This document shows positions 35,805-47,989 of a stretch of 64,000 nt of DNA, piece by piece. Made by a program: the position numbers and the translations under genes. Within the stretch, counting starts at the first letter, position 1. Each line of letters opens with the position of its first letter. The notes beneath the pieces were generated by a model. That model made no database searches. It was given only the letters and a program-made list of their open reading frames with translations, and was not told where the DNA came from. Source of the DNA: Bryum argenteum (Eukaryota > Streptophyta > Bryopsida > Bryales > Bryaceae). Location: positions 1,555,001-1,619,000 of the forward strand of contig CM073321.1 in assembly GCA_037043015.1 (NCBI GenBank), written 5' to 3'.

Positions 35805-35979
35805 GGGCGATCGCCCGATAGTAATTCTGTAAGTACTTAAGAAACAGAACATTATGAGAAAGCCTCTAAGGCATGGGGCGGTCGCCCCATGCAATGTCCT
35901 AGTCTTTAGAAACTCTGAATTCGCATGGGGCGATCGCCCGATGAAGTAATCGAAGTGAAATAATCATTAGATAATTCTT

Positions 35980-36115
35980 TGCAGACTACTGAAACAATGG
36001 AGGCTTATAATTGAGTATATTCAAACTAAGACATCGTGCGACCCGTCTATTCAAATCGTGCAGGAAGAGAAGGTTCTTTGCAGACTACTGAAACAATGGA
36101 GGCTTATCAAACCAG
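35980..36115 (+). repeat. 34-bp direct duplication at the C transposase acceptor
   Basis: ttctttgcagactactgaaa followed by caatggaggcttat occurs at about 35980 and again at about 36074. The second copy is in frame with the transposase; the first leads quickly to a stop. The duplication provides two equivalent splice acceptors. Confidence 0.85.
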
Positions 36116-37951
36116 TAGGAAGCAGTTTCGCCAAATGTACCGAATGCGACACACTACAGCAATTTCTTCTGAGGTGTCCAAAGGGCAGCCCCGAGTATGT
36201 GTCATTCCTGAAGCAACAAACTTCGCATTTGAATCATCAAGCGTCATGCCGTCGACTCTACGCATCTTGGCGAGAAGAATCAAAGCGAAATCCGCAAGAA
36301 TATCTTTACGTTATTCACGACAAAATGGATACAGCGAAGACAGCTCTTCCAAGGATGCGGACTACAACAAAGGCGACCTCAGGTTTGAGACAGCTTCCCA
36401 TGAACGTTACTGGGATGGTTGCTCATGGCCATTGCGATGGCGCGTATGCGCATTACTCGCCGGATTGCTAGCCGTGCGATTCCAATGCCACCATTTCTTC
36501 TCTTGCGAGATTATTCAGGCAGCTTTTGGAGCCACCGCTCCGAGAGTCACAGGAGCTTTTTCCCCATCCCCCAGCAAACTCCCTGTTCGAAGCTTTGCTA
36601 CGCGGAAAGTCCAGGTGCATTGATGCTTTGACGGTGATGGAACCAAACAAATGTACTGGCTGTTCTCCGCTACCCCCCAACTTGTATCTTCAATTGGATA
36701 ATTCCGCAAAGGACAACAAGAACCAGTTCCTGATGGCCTTCCTATCTTTGCTTACGGCAAAGGGGGTGTTCAAGGAAATCCAGGTGGGATTTCTTCTTGT
36801 GGGACATACTCATGAGGATATCGATGCGTATTTCAGCCATCTATCAAAGGCACTCAAAAACAGGAATACTTTCGTACTGGCGGACTTGATGAAGGCATTT
36901 ATGCAGTCCCAGGAATTGTCTTTCATGCCAGAGTTTGTGCAGGAGATTGCAGACTTCAAGTCCTACATCAAGGGCTACCAATGCGATGGGACAACTCGAT
37001 TAATTGGCCTTGGGGAAATGCACCTCTTCAAATTCTTTGTTGACTCTGATGGTTGGCCGGTCATGAGATGGAAGAAATCAGCGGTGGATACGGAGTGGCA
37101 ACCGCAAAACAAGCCAGCAATTCCACTTTGGAAAGAGGACGAATACGGGCGTCCATCACTACCGACCAGTCCGTTAAATCCAAATTTTTCAAGCATATGT
37201 GGGGCGGCGAAGTTCCATCCGCAACGGGAATCGGGAGAAGGCAAGAGAGTCTCAAAAGAAAAGCTACGAAAAGGCGGACTTTCATGGTACTCGGAATCCG
37301 TAAGTACATTGAGTACTGGGAGAGTGGTCGTAGAAGGTGCTCGACGTTTGCTGCTGCATTCGAACCGTATGTGGAATACTGGTCTCGAGTTCTCCATGAG
37401 CTTCAGATGCCTCTCCCTCCAACACTGTCTCGTCTTGTGGAGGGCTTTTGGCCCCTACATGATTGGCGCGGGCCGTTGGTCACCATCCCACGCTTGACTC
37501 TATTACCATTCGACTCAACTCCTGAAGACGAAGAACCCGAGGCATACTGCGGCCAGCAAACGAACGGCCCGAAGAGCGATTTAATCCTTGGCGCCAGATT
37601 GCCCCTCTCTGGTGGGTCCTTCTCAGACCTGAAAACCCTATAGTATGTCCAGTATGGCTGGGAAGGGCTGTGACTTCAGTGTGTAGGGATGAAGGGGATG
37701 AGAACTTTGGAAAGTTCCTTATCCAGTATTGGGAGCCCCAGAATGCTGCACAAGACATGGCTAAGAAGTATGAGAATTGTTGGTCAGCTAAGTGGGTTGT
37801 CGAGAACCGCCGTCCCAAATGGATCGATGTTGGTGCTGTTTTGTACGCTTCGTTTTCAAGGATAGCCAATCCGAAGTCACGTACTATTCCCACAAGGGAT
37901 AAAGCGCGGGCGTTGGTCAACTTGACGGGAGCGAATATTGCTGATCCGTAA
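36058..37951 (+). pseudogene. Element C transposase (DUF7869-type), decayed and N-terminally truncated
   Basis: It starts near VGSSFAKCTECD, equivalent to a point deep inside the element B protein; the upstream Cys cluster is missing. Motifs: VIHDKMDTAKTALPRM (about 36310), LQLDNSAKDNKNQF (about 36690), LVGHTHEDIDAYFSHL (about 36800-36845). An in-frame TAG lies at 36469-36471, and the frame shifts near 37270 and near 37570; the C-terminal ECWS..W-like segment (NCWSAKWVVENRR) ends at 37951. It is closest to element B (shared SSFxKCxECD, MKAFM-SQ, FKSY-K). Confidence 0.88.
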
Positions 37952-38760
37952 AGCGGATTTTCATGACACGGCAAGTGACTGGTGTATCATCGGGGGATCG
38001 CCCGATGGGCATTTTTCAATCTTAGTACGACTTCAGACGTCAAGATGTTGTGGACTTCGGTTCACTTTGGGAGGTTCCTAGTGGTTTTAGTTTTGATTTT
38101 GCTGCTTTGCGTAAAGAAGATGTTTGGGGTCCTCTACTTTGTCATCCTACCATATTACATTCTTTGGAGAATGTAAATTTTTATGAGATTTTATTTTATG
38201 GAATATTATATGTCTCACTCGTACGTGCTGAGGTGTGCATGTGTCGCTAGGAAATGTTCTGTGAGATGTTATAGACGAAATGAATTTTCTTTGAGGTGCT
38301 TCTATTTCTAGGATAGCAAATCCAAAAGTCACGTTCTCTGCCCAAAAGCGATAATGCTCGTTCGTTGATCAACTTGACGACTGCGATCATTGTTCATCCG
38401 TATATCGGATTTTCCATGACAGCGCAAGTGAGTGGTGCATCATCGGGGGATCGCCCGATGGGCAGTTTTTATTTTTACAACGACTTCAGACCCTGAGATG
38501 TTGTGGACTTCGGTTCATTCTGGGAGGTTCATATTGGTTTTAGTTTGGGTTTTTCCAATTTGCTTAAACAAGATGTTCGGTGTCCTCATCTTTTTTGGCG
38601 TACCATATTACATACTTTGGGGCATGTAAATTTATCTGAACGATTTATTGATGAAATTTTATATTATTCATTTCAATGTTCTCTAGCTTGTTCGAGCTCA
38701 TGTGTATTTGTTTTCGCCAGAAAATGTAATGTGAGATGTTTTAGTCAAATGGAGTTTTCT
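37846..38760 (+). repeat. Tandem duplication (about 450 bp x2) of the C transposase 3' end
   Basis: The block starting gcttcgttttcaaggatagcc (end of coding region) through the palindrome at 37988 and about 270 bp beyond is repeated from about 38298 with roughly 75-80 percent identity, including a second clean palindrome at 38441. The second copy of the coding end is out of frame and non-functional. Confidence 0.85.
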
Positions 38761-39141
38761 TCGAGGTGTTGCGGCTGGATCGTGTGTGTGCGATACTACA
38801 CTATCTTTGGGATTTAAATTGGGCCATAGGATCGGGCGGTCGCCCGATAATAATTGGATGATGCAAGAATTTTTTTCTCTGCAAAGGCTTGGAGAGCGGC
38901 GCTACGAGTCATCAAGAGACCTAAAGTGCTCTTGGATCGGTCTATCGCCCGATATTTCTTCTTGCTGCTCGATCTAATAATCCTGATAGTTTACTTACAA
39001 TTGACAAATGATGAAATTATAGGACAATTTCCCCATGAGCACAGAAGTGCCTCTGAGATGTAGCATTTAGCTGTCCTCCTCTTTCTACTATGAGTTCAGC
39101 TCAACTAAATGTTTAAGTTTGTTTTGTTTTGACTTTGACAG

Positions 39142-39562
39142 GAGTTCGTTCATGGATCTCTCCTGGGCCTTCCCGTTTGTGGATTTTGTTTTGCAACCAG
39201 TGTACATAGATTGTGCCTGGGATGAGGGGTTCGTATCGGACCTCGACTTTGACTCCTTGCAGCTCATCATGATTGTGGCCAAGGCATGCTCCCATCTTCG
39301 GTGGTACCTACACAGCCGAGTGGAATATTTCGCTGTGAAGTTGGCATTCTGGCATGCAGCACAATTGCCGCCGAACTCGTGGGTTTTGCCATCAGAGGAA
39401 GTCGTCACACAACTGCGACCCATATGGTGTGACATGAAGAAGCTGCAGTGTGGGCCACACGCAGCTTTTCATCGATATTTATACCTTTACAAGCCGTTGA
39501 GGGAGATGACCCCACATGAGCTCATGTGTCTCCGGGAGAAGTTACAGCGGTCACAGTTCTGA
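39142..39562 (+). CDS. Possible exon of an unrecognised gene in element C
   Basis: A pyrimidine-rich tract and acceptor tttgacag precede an open frame of about 139 codons ending in TGA, with non-repetitive, codon-like composition (for example SWAFPFVDFVLQPVYIDC and CGPHAAFHRYLYLYKPL). It sits among family-C palindromes downstream of the C transposase on the same strand. I do not recognise a domain. An upstream exon is required if the acceptor is used; otherwise ATG at 39152 could start it. It may be a relic of an accessory gene. Confidence 0.35.
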
Positions 39563-41318
39563 TTCTTGTGGTTTATGGAATTATCTTAAGTTACAGTTAT
39601 TTTGTCGTGCATCTCATGTTTCAACCAGTATCGGTGGATCGCCCGATGTTAATTGCTTACTGCACTATTGTATCGATAATGGACTAAATTTCCATTTCGG
39701 GTCGGAAGATTGACTCATGATGGGATTTTCCGATTTCCTGTAGCGGTTGTTTTATTAATTTGGTATTGTTATACATAGTTAATATTTCGTATAGTATTGG
39801 TTCTCTTGATCGGGGCATCGCCCCATGTTTAAGCTGAACTTTTTGTTCTTATTCTGAGCAATTTTTTTATGTTCCTCAATCTAATCCTCTAGAAAGGCTG
39901 AGTGGATGCCCCCATGTTAAATTTTGTCTTCTTTGCTCTAGGTATCCCGTGATGTTTTGTTGGCGACGTAGAGCTCCACAGATGTTTTGAGGCATTTATT
40001 TCTGAATCCTGCTATTAGAATTGACTCTTTGCAGTAAGCATTAAGTGAAAATTAATGTTAAGGTATGGTCAACAACCGAACAAGTGAAATAAGCAGACAC
40101 GTACCTATATAATGTCACACGAACTTCATAGCGAAGTCCTAGATGAAATCAGCCTGACTGACCAATACCCATTCCCATCGGGGGATCGCCCCATAGACGT
40201 CCGTGTCCATTCTAACTGAGGTTCTAAAGTTTGAAGATTGAAAGGCAAGTAACGTTACTTAAATTTAGAAAAGCATCCTTTTATTTATTAATACCTTTGC
40301 ACTAAGCATTGCATGAAAATTAATGTAATGGAATGGCCAACAACCTAACATGTGTAATTAGAAGTAACGTACTTATTTACTGTCACAACAACTTATAAAA
40401 CTACTATTCCACAACAGAGACTACTGATCTTATCGGGGGATCGCCCGATGTCCGGCCGTTGACATTTGCGGCCTCGCCTCATTGTCGTTCGTGGCCGTTG
40501 TAGCTCAGGCTTTGTTAATTGTGCATAATCATAATAAAGAGACTAAAACATAAATCAAAAACTGCAAAAGAGGCCAATGACTGTATTCAAATCACAACAC
40601 TACCTACTTACAGATTTCAAAATCCTCATAATATCCTTGTCTGATGGCATCTCCTGGCAAGGAAAAGTCACGTACTAAGTTATTTTCCACTTTCACACGA
40701 ACGATAAGCAACCTCACTTCATTACCGTCTCGCTCTTTTAGACTATCTCTTCCCCGCGACACTGTCTCCCCGTAGCATCAATCATCGGTGGATCAACCCA
40801 TGAGTCTCACAATGTTACATGATTACCTTTATGATATTTTCTCACATTTCTTCAAGTATTTGAGAGATCAATGTTTGTGCTAGGAGATCTTCGTGTCCAT
40901 ACTGCATATATAAATTTCAGATATGGACAAATTGTGATTTAGAGTTCCAAGGTTCGGTGAGCACAAAGTCGTTCAATCCCATTACATGGGGTGATCACCC
41001 GGTTCGTTATTTTAGCTCTTCGTTATTCCTGGACTTTGGATTGTCCATATTTAGTTAAATAACGCATCCTATAAGAACTTGTATATGTTTTAAAATTTTA
41101 AATGTCATTTGAAATAGTTGGGTGTGACAAGTTAACCCAACATATAGATCGAGTACAGAATTGGACATTGAAATTGTTCGGTACAGTTGAAGGTTTCGAT
41201 ACTGGCAAACACACATATATGTAAACGTAAATCATATCAAAGTAACAACTAGTAGGGTAAGGCAACTCATGAGAATTGGCCCTGTATAGTCAACTTGACC
41301 ATAGTAAAAAAAAACACA
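39563..41318. other. Element C 3' region with scattered palindromes; no gene seen
   Basis: AT-rich sequence with six family-C palindromes and some imperfect internal repeats (for example aagcattgcatgaaaattaatg and related words at 40036 and 40300). No coding sequence supported. The right end of C should lie between about 41003 and 41318. Confidence 0.5.
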
Positions 41319-43841
41319 CTACGATGAAGGTGAAGCACCATTAAAATGATGGTCACACTGATCTACCTCTAAGTCAATGTCCCTAAGCACACCAGCTCTA
41401 AAGTGTCGGCGTGACGAATTTGGTACAGGAGGAGTTGGAGCCTCGACGAAGGCCCAAGCAACATGCTCCGCATATGAGGGTAGAACAAGTGTGTGAGGTG
41501 GGCTATTGAAGAGATGAGCGTTTCGGGTCAAGTGTCTTGAGATGCGTGCATATCTAAAAATTCATAACCAGTCAATGCTCTGAATGTAGTACGGACTTTG
41601 AATTCACAAAAAGTCATGGAATTGAATTGACTACATACCAATATAAGTGCGTAGCTTCATTAGATACGGTTCATCCGAGTCGTAATCGTCACCAAAGGCT
41701 GATTCCCCACTTTCTTCTTCCAACGGTTTAGGGTGTTTGAAGGTGGCTAGGAGTCCTCAAAAGTCTCCTCATCTGCCTCAAAAGCAATGAGGTAATGATT
41801 AGAGCGTGCACATGCAATGATTGAAGCACCTGAACATTTGGAAATTCACATGAGTATTGAAAATATAAATTTGCAAACTACTTATAATTGGGAACTTGAA
41901 GGTTTACCTATACAAGCGCTAAAGTCAAACACGATTCCCCCATCGTCCGTGAGGCAATCCACAAAACACTGCAAAAACAATGAATCCTTCTCACGTGAGG
42001 CGCGCCATGGCTTCCCGTTAGTGCGGTAGGTAATGGAACGTGCGTCAGAAAAGTTACTGACCATGTCATTCTCGTCAGGTATAATGGCAACTCCTGCATA
42101 TGCTTGCGCCACCTGTCGTATATTGAACATCTTCATGAAGTCCTTACGAGCATAGACCTTGATGGTAAAGTTATGGGTCTGCAATAAGCAATTCAAATTA
42201 AGAAAACGTAATGCTGAAATGAGACAAAGATTAAATCAAGTGCAATATTCGAAGTATACCTCTCTTGCAGAAGCGCCAAGTTTAACCAAAGGAAGGGGGT
42301 TATAGGCCTACCACTCTCGCACAATCCGGAAATTGTAAGTAATAGCATGGTTGTGCAGGATGCGGTCAATTTTGACGTCTTTGGGGTGCATAATAAGGAT
42401 AGTCCCAAGGTCAGTCAAATGGTATGAGGCGAAGACAAACACAGACTCGAAGTAATACGAAACACGTTTGTTCCAGACAGGAACTGCATCCGGCGAGACA
42501 CCAAGCACGGGCAAATTCTCGGGAACGTCTGCAAAGATAAGGTCAATCCCGGGGTGTTTGGGCTTGTACTCCATCTTATCGCAAGGGTAGTCCCTACCCT
42601 TTCCAATCTGTGGATTAGACACAAAGTAATTAGAAACAAATATACATGATTGGGTAACTTCAGTAAGAAAGCAATCCATAGTTAGAGAGGGATTTACCTT
42701 CTTGATGTGTTGAACCATAGCCTGAATAGCGTCTACCCAGCTTGCACCCTTTGTAGACTCCTCAACCAAGGCGGTTGTGTCTCCTTTCTCAAGGAACATA
42801 GGGAGCGTCACGGTGGTAGGAGGAAAGGAAGTACTACCTACATTTTTGGAAATGACTATGGGACGCATGGGTCCATTAGATTGTGTCGGTCCATGTGACT
42901 GAGGAGATTCACGAGGGGCTAACGATGATGGAGGAGTAGATCTTACATTCAAAACCCTGCCCTCAGATGCTTGTGTCAACCCCCGTGCATGCCTTTGTGG
43001 CACAAGTGCCTGTCTTTCAGAGGAAGCGGGACCTCTTACACCACGCCCACCGTTGTTGACAACCATCCCTTGGGAAGCTTGTGTAATATCAACTTCTCTT
43101 CGAACTGCAATATATACACAAGCGTACATGTTAGATAAATAACAAAGTACACGGGAAAAACGTAACTTATATACATTTCAATCTGCATCACGTGCAAGTT
43201 TATCGGGAATGAGAACATCTCCATGCTCTCCCTCTTCGTCTTTGGCATTCTCTTCGTGCTCCTCCACCTCCTCTTCTTGCTCCTCCTCCGCCTCAAGGGT
43301 AGGCTCCTTTTTGCGACGTTTGCGGCTACCACCTGCATTACATCTACCTATCGGTGCAGCGGGGGGGTGGTGGTGGTGGAGCGCCTGGAAGCAAGCAGAA
43401 GTTGTCGTCATCATTATCCACTTGTAGTGCTACAGGAGCGGCATCGACCAATTCCGCTATCTACACAAGATGATTCTAATTCATGTGAACATGGTGGGTT
43501 TGAGACTCTAGAAACCAACCACTACTCAATAATAAAGCTATCTTGAACCGCTGCCTTTGATCATGGGAAAAAATCAACAGCGGATTCTTGTTCAAGTTCG
43601 GGACTTGGAACTCAGAAGGAATGCCGAGTGTAGTGAGACCACCCTTAGCAACGAGCTCTTGTTTGAGATATCTACAAGGAGTAAATTCACTTAGAAATAC
43701 TTGAAAAAATTTGATGTTAACAAGAAAAACAATACGAAATGGCGTGGTCGAACCTGAACATCAATTGTTTTTTGGTTTGAACACCCCCGCCAATCTTGAC
43801 GATGTGGAAGCCTTTAATGAACTTAGGGCTGGCTTTGGGCC
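41319..43841 (-). pseudogene. Element D: methyltransferase-like gene, downstream part
   Basis: Minus strand; the upstream part is beyond the chromovirus at 49362-49514. Exons include 43841-43754 and one starting at 43671, then an acidic/Lys-rich stretch near 43.2-43.4 kb, then the methyltransferase-like core at about 43.1-42.3 kb. The catalytic-loop candidate GIDLIFADVPENL (42512-42545) corresponds to DPPY-type motif IV, with P and Y replaced; LTDLGTILIMHP follows as motif V-like. AdoMet motif I comes last, VFDFSACIG at an exon end (41908), continuing after a phase-1 intron as ASIIACARSNHYLIAFEAD. This is the best-preserved methyltransferase signature in the window and fixes the permuted beta-class order. 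A TAG at 41757-41759 and the insertion suggest it is inactive. Confidence 0.72.
43837..43841. other. Target-site duplication GGGCC of the chromovirus (left)
   Basis: The five bases before the left LTR equal 49362-49366 after the right LTR. Confidence 0.9.
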
Positions 43842-44075
43842 TGTAAGAGTCTAGCTGTCAAAACAAGCAAAAACTACAAAAGAAATATATTGATCCAAGA
43901 CTTAGGTTTACAATGAATAAGAGTCCCTTATATACTAATCTCTTGGCTCAACTGCCGAGGCTATACTTTAGCTCTACTGCCGAGGCTATACTTAAGCTCT
44001 ACTGCCGAAGTTCTATTTATAAAATTAATAGCGAGTGAACATCTGAGTTTATCAACGAGGCCTTGGCCCATGACA
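43842..44075 (-). repeat. 3' LTR of the chromovirus (234 bp)
   Basis: It begins TG and ends CA in either orientation. It matches the 5' LTR (49153-49361) almost exactly, except for an internal 25-bp duplication (gaggctatacttaagctcta type) and one C/T difference. A purine-rich tract (GAGGAGGAGGAGGAGG on the minus strand, 44081-44100) directly precedes it as polypurine tract. Confidence 0.95.
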
Positions 44076-44121
44076 AATGCCTCCTCCTCCTCCTCCTCAT
44101 GTGCTGATGAATTAACAAGTG

Positions 44122-44787
44122 TCATACAAGAGAATGTGCCCAAGGAATATCAGTACCAGACGCGCGCAACAAGCGCTCGTAATCGTCTAAGGCCATGACA
44201 TTTTGTAATTGGCAAACAGGTTCCCAAGTAGGCTCCGGCCATCCTGTCCACTTTACAAGTAGTTGCCAACCGCGCCCACGACGTCGATGTTGCAACACTC
44301 TTTCAACAGCATACTCGTCCTCGCTAGTGGATGCCTCGAAAGCGGGATTGCTCAAAACAACACCGGGCTCATTATCATGAGGTAGTTGGGAAGGCAACGG
44401 ATCCTCAGCTGCCTTCTTCACTAAACTCACATGAAAAACAGGATGAATACCTGACGGCGTATTCAAACGAACCGCATGTGTACCTACGCACTCCAATACA
44501 CGATAAGGAAGAGCAATCCAATCAAGCTTCTTGATTGGCCGGGACGTGTTGATGTTCTTCAACTTCAACCGCACGATCACCCGGACGAAAATCCTCGGCC
44601 ACCGAGCGTCGTGTATTTGACTGACGTTCTTGAGTCTCTTGCGCAATGGCCATTGCCGTTGTTGCCAGTTCACTTGAATTACGCCAGTGCTCAACAAGCT
44701 TGCGTCCTTTTTCCGCCGGTGACAACGAAGAACCTGCTCCTCGGGTATAGTAATATTCATGACCGAATGATGATAACCGTGAGTCAT
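44122..44787 (-). pseudogene. Chromovirus integrase C-terminus and chromodomain
   Basis: The frame includes the Ty3 integrase C-terminal GPY/F-like region (KKLDWIALPYRVLECVG, HPVFHVSLVKKA) and a chromodomain (EYAVERVLQHRRRGRGWQ, then VKWTGWPEPTWEP), whose aromatic and WxxxW-like pattern matches H3K9me-reading chromodomains of chromoviruses that target heterochromatin. It is separated from the integrase core (45004-45684) by frame changes and stops at 44790-45004. Confidence 0.88.
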
Positions 44788-45003
44788 AAAAATGCGGATA
44801 TACCTATAGATCGCGACACACGATTATTCAATGCCATCATCGCGATCGGCAAATCGAAAAGCCCAATCTTCTTGCTCAAATGTCGTGAAAATACGAAGAT
44901 ATGTTTCAAGCTCTTGATTCGCCCTCTCTCTGCTTGCACCATCTGTCTCCGGATGGAAAGTCGTCCGACAACCGACGCGCGTAATCTTCATCAATCTGCA
45001 TAC

Positions 45004-45684
45004 TTACGGCCCAAAGCGACTAACAAATTGACTACCACGATCCGACACAATTGCTGCAGGCAATCCGTGATGCTGAAAAACTTGCTCTAAAAGTTTGTGA
45101 GCCACATCAAGTGCACGAATTGTCTTCATAGGCACAGCAATGATAGATTTGGACAAACGGTCTGTCACAACCATGATATTTGTACAGTCGCTGCTTGGTG
45201 CCAATCCGGTAATAAAATCAATGGAGAGCTCAGTCCAAATCCGTGCCGGAATTGGCAAAGGTTTTAGCAACCCTTGCTTCTGCTCCCGCCAAATCTTCGA
45301 TTTCCCACACACGTTGCAATTCCGTACAAATCTCCGAACATCTTGTGTCAACCCAGGCCACGTATATTCACGTGCAATCAAGTCACGCGTACCCTCACGA
45401 CCTGGATGTCCTGCTAGTGGTGAATCATGAGTAGATTGGATCAAACGCGTCCGAAGAGGTTCGTGCGCCGGAATCCATATTCGTCCACGCCAACGCAATC
45501 GATGACCTGAATCTACAGAACACTCACTAATCGTGATAGGTAAGCCCCATTCTTTAGGTAGTCGGCGCTCACCATCCATAACCGCCTTTCGCATCTTCCA
45601 ATAACGATGATTTGTTTGCAGGGCAACATCCCATAATGCAATCATCTCTGCGTCAATAAATGGACATATGGGACGCGGGGTCAT
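45004..45684 (-). pseudogene. Chromovirus integrase core
   Basis: It has the zinc-binding HHCC module (HDSPLAGHPG.. to CNVCGKSK) and the first part of the DDE core (TELSIDFITGLAPSS; later SDRGSQFVS). The frame stops at RFGP, before the catalytic Glu region, so no intact integrase is encoded. Confidence 0.9.
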
Positions 45685-46796
45685 TATCGACTCAGAGCGA
45701 GAGCCTCTTTCTCTGAATCTGCATCACCATCTCTGATCCATGCGGATTTAGCGACAACCTTCAAAGCGCCATTATCTCCATCCAAAAGCTGATGATATCG
45801 ATTCATGATTCGATCATCATCTGCGTGTTGGGGAAGATCATGTTCCCGACGAGAAAGTGCATCCGATTGAACTTGATCCTTGCCAGGCTTGTGCACGATC
45901 TCAAAGTCAAAATCATTCAACTCGTAGGCCCAACGCATTTGCCTCTCGCTCAAATGTTGCTTCTTCTGAAAATAAGCCAAATTGCGATGATCTGAACTCA
46001 CTTCAAAATGTTGGCCAACAAGTAATGTACGCCACTCGCGGATGCAATGTACAACTGCTAGCATTTCCTTGTCATGGATCGGATAATTGGACTCCGCTGG
46101 ACTGTGTTTCTTCGAGAAATAAGCAACCGCATGCCAAAGTCCGTCCACCTTTTGCATTAAGGTGCCACCAACAGCATAACCAGAGGAATCACATTCAATG
46201 GTTGTTTCCAAACCTGGAGTCCATTTAACGAGCACCGGCGCATGAATTAATGCCTCCTTCAATCGATCAAAGGCATGTTGACATTTCGATGTCCAATGGA
46301 AAGGTTGATCTTTCCGCGTTAGTCGAGTAAGAGGTTCTGCAATGTTAGAATATCCATCTATGAATTGTCGATAATAATTGCAGAAACCTAAAAATCCACG
46401 AACTCCTTTCACTTTTGTTGGCGGCTCCCATTGACGAATTGCCTCAAGTTTTGCTGGATCAGCCTGCAAACCCCAACCGGTCTTCACCAAATATCCAAGA
46501 TACTTAATAGTGTCTGCTTCAAACTCGCTCTTATCAAAATCAAGTTGAAGCCCTGCGTTAGCAAGCTTACGGATGATCCTAAGAACTGCATCACGATGTT
46601 CTTTTTGAGTATCACTATCGATCACCACGTCATCAATATATGCGGAGCAGCATATATCCAATTCGTCGCGAAGTATCCAATTGATATATCGCTGAAAAGT
46701 TGCAGGTGCGCCCGTCAGTCCAAACGGTGTGACCAACCACTCATATAAGCCAAAGCGTGTTTTGAACGCCGTCTTCCACTCGTCACCTTCTTTCAC
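45684..46796 (-). pseudogene. Chromovirus reverse transcriptase (C-terminal part) and RNase H
   Basis: RT motif YIDDVVIDS is intact (about 46620), preceded by LTPFGLTGAPATFQ-like finger/palm sequence; RNase H begins TTIECDSSGYAVGGTL and contains HDKEMLAVV and SDHRNL. It terminates at ALALSR. The upstream RT portion is in a separate frame segment ending at a TGA (about 46937), so translation would be interrupted. Confidence 0.92.
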
Positions 46797-46936
46797 ACGT
46801 ATCCGATGAAACGCAGAGATTACATCAACCTTGGAGATATATTTGGTCGCAAAATGGATCTTAACGTCTCATCAATGCGCGGAATCGGATAGCTGTCCTT
46901 CCGACTCATCTCGTTCAATCGCCGATAGTCAACACA

Positions 46937-47989
46937 GAATCACAATCCTCCGCCAGGTTTCTTCACAAATATGACCGGAGCTGCTGCAGGTGAATTACTT
47001 ACGCGAATAAATCCATTATCCAACAACTCCGTAAGGGTCTTGCGCAAAACTAATAATTGATCCTTGGACATCTGATACAGCGGCATGGCAGGGATGTCAT
47101 CATTAGTCTTCCCTTCAATAAGATTGATCTCGTGATCAACCCCTTTCCTATGCGGGGGCAACGACTTTGCAACTTGTCGATTAAAAGCGTCAATAACTGG
47201 CATGGGCCAGTCAGGAGCATGTTGTGCCGGGTCCCTATACACCTTCTGTTGTAGTGCCTTCTGGATGTCAACCAAGCTGGCACTAAAAACCTCTACTGGT
47301 TCACCGCTTCTCTGCAAAGTTTGAATCACTGATGCACGTATCTCTTGCATTGGCTCCAACGTAATCGGTCGAGTCTTCACAATCATCTTGAAAGGTTTTC
47401 GAATGCAAACCTCTTCTTCAGCAGGTCGAACACTTGCATCATGTCGCTCCATCCAACCTTTTCTCAAGATTATATCATCTATTTGTCCTGGAATAACATA
47501 GGCAACAATCTTCTCCTCCATACCATCAATATCGGCCATAAAATTTGCAATTTGACAAATCATAGGCCGCTTCTTCATTGTCGTAACTTGCTCCAAAGAT
47601 CTAGGTTGAATAGATGACGTATCCACCCCTCTCCGTCGAACAAATTGCTCGCATACGCTTTTCAAGCATTGGCATCCAGAATCACACAAAGCACGAGCAG
47701 ATATAGTTGAGTTTATTAAAACATCAACATACATACCACCCGTGTCTAAGCTGTCTCCTAGATTCTTCAACTTTGACAACCTGCCTCCACGCCTCCGACT
47801 GAGTCTTATGCCGGAAGCTGCTCGTTTTTCCGACTCTACATCAGAGTCACAACTCTCCATCTCTTTGACCTCCTCTATCTTGACATTGCTCTTCTTTCTC
47901 ACTGCGCGCACTATCGAAGTTTTGTCCGCGCTCTCTTTCTTCTTCTTCTCATTGCCTTCACCTTGCTTGGATGAATAAATCATTTGCAC
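46937..47989 (-). pseudogene. Chromovirus protease and N-terminal reverse transcriptase
   Basis: Retropepsin-like active site ALCDSGCQC (about 47690) and an ILRKGWMERHDA segment, then a linker, then the RT start HEINLIEG to SPAAAPVIFVKKPGGGL. It ends in TGA where Ty3 elements normally have Arg-Phe (GGL-R-FCVDYR), consistent with a CGA-to-TGA transition. Sequence style in this region is close to fungal/chromoviral Ty3 elements. Confidence 0.9.

Larger units (their letters stand above)
35801..41003. repeat. Palindrome family C, about 13 dispersed copies
   Basis: The consensus is ATCGGGCGATCGCCCGAT, often extended by C/G at the ends. Copies: 35801, 35871, 35924, 37988, 38441, 38831, 38936, 39630, 39809, 40176, 40431, about 40784 and about 40984. 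Several have one arm changed in a compensated way (cccc/gggg in place of cgggc arms at 35871). They lie in the first intron and the 3' flank of the C transposase; surrounding sequences are otherwise unrelated except for the 450-bp duplication at 37.85-38.76 kb. Confidence 0.95.

Noticed and set aside
36058-43841. C transposase and D methyltransferase as the two halves of one element
   Set aside because: They face each other, whereas A and B are divergent; D introns carry no family-C palindromes, and C resembles the B type while D could not be assigned. A rearranged element cannot be excluded.
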